Below are positions 13,963 to 14,052 of a stretch of DNA of 14,052 bases, piece after piece. Each line of letters starts with the position of its first letter. Position 1 is the stretch's first letter. Source of the stretch: Actinomycetota bacterium (GTDB lineage Bacteria; Actinomycetota; Acidimicrobiia; Acidimicrobiales; JACCXE01); NCBI GenBank assembly GCA_013697265.1, contig JACCXE010000384.1, positions 1 to 14,052 on the forward strand, written 5' to 3'. The position numbers and the translations under genes were made by a program. Under the pieces are notes generated by a model. It made no database searches and was not told the DNA's origin. It worked only from the letters and a program-made list of their open reading frames with translations.

Positions 13963-14052
13963 TCAAGCGGTCGGCGCAACAAGTTCGGCGTGTAGGCGTG
14001 ATGGTTTCATCCAGCCGAGGGTTTGTCGAGGACGGTTGTTGTGCTTGTAGGC
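13963..14052 (-). CDS. IS30-family transposase, C-terminal end (partial)
   Basis: Twenty-nine codons and a TGA enter from the right edge on the - strand. They contain NNRPRQTLGWMKPSRLHAELVA, matching the conserved C-terminal LNNRPRKTLGW-TPAE end of IS30-family DDE transposases. The DDE catalytic core lies beyond the window, so integrity cannot be judged. The element is oriented toward the acyl-CoA dehydrogenase run, and its terminal inverted repeat should lie within about 13893-13965, perhaps overlapping the stop codon; I could not fix its boundary because the other end is absent. Confidence 0.82.
   Translation of the reverse strand, partial: AYKHNNRPRQTLGWMKPSRLHAELVAPTA

Overview
The window reads as high-GC actinobacterial chromosome, by eye about two-thirds G+C. 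Evidence: many GTG starts, strong third-position G/C, a DUF3040 protein, an actinobacterial MoxR/DUF58/transglutaminase operon, a polyprenol-phosphate-mannose synthase, a membrane/HAMP class III cyclase of the mycobacterial Rv1318c type, and many genes with a TANNNT -10-like hexamer 6-10 nt before the start codon (leaderless mRNAs). The class is not fixed by the sequence; Acidimicrobiia or a neighbouring lineage is a guess. Most content is ordinary core chromosome; only the right edge carries a mobile element.

Layout. 1-191: unassigned edge sequence plus a hairpin after the first gene. 192-3596: an inositol-monophosphatase-family gene (-) divergent from a low-specificity threonine aldolase (+); the aldolase overlaps tail-to-tail with a six-TM adenylate cyclase (-). 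3597-3816: a non-coding stretch with the cyclase promoter and the first copy of a short dispersed repeat. 3817-7049: a two-TM small protein (-) whose 5' end overlaps that of a + strand run: GT2 polyprenol-phosphate mannosyltransferase, NUDIX hydrolase, DNA polymerase IV and a DUF3040 membrane protein. 7053-7137: second repeat copy. 7141-11534: a compact - strand operon read moxR, DUF58, TgpA-like transglutaminase. 11577-13892: a + strand run of ROK sugar kinase, acyl-CoA dehydrogenase and a 66-residue small protein. 13963-14052: the C-terminal end of an IS30-family transposase running in from the right edge.

How genes work together. MoxR, DUF58 and the transglutaminase form a recognised ATPase/chaperone plus membrane cell-envelope module. 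NUDIX and Pol IV are translationally coupled (GTGA overlap), which would join nucleotide-pool cleaning with translesion synthesis. The mannosyltransferase would supply lipid-linked mannose for lipoglycans or protein mannosylation. The other genes are metabolic or signalling singletons.

Most noteworthy: two ~80-bp repeat copies, each starting 2-3 nt after the stop codon of a - strand gene in the same orientation, with a compensatory base-pair change in a conserved hairpin; and two symmetric TANNNTA promoter heptamers at gene starts. I found no convincing new multi-gene system, CRISPR array, tRNA or rRNA.
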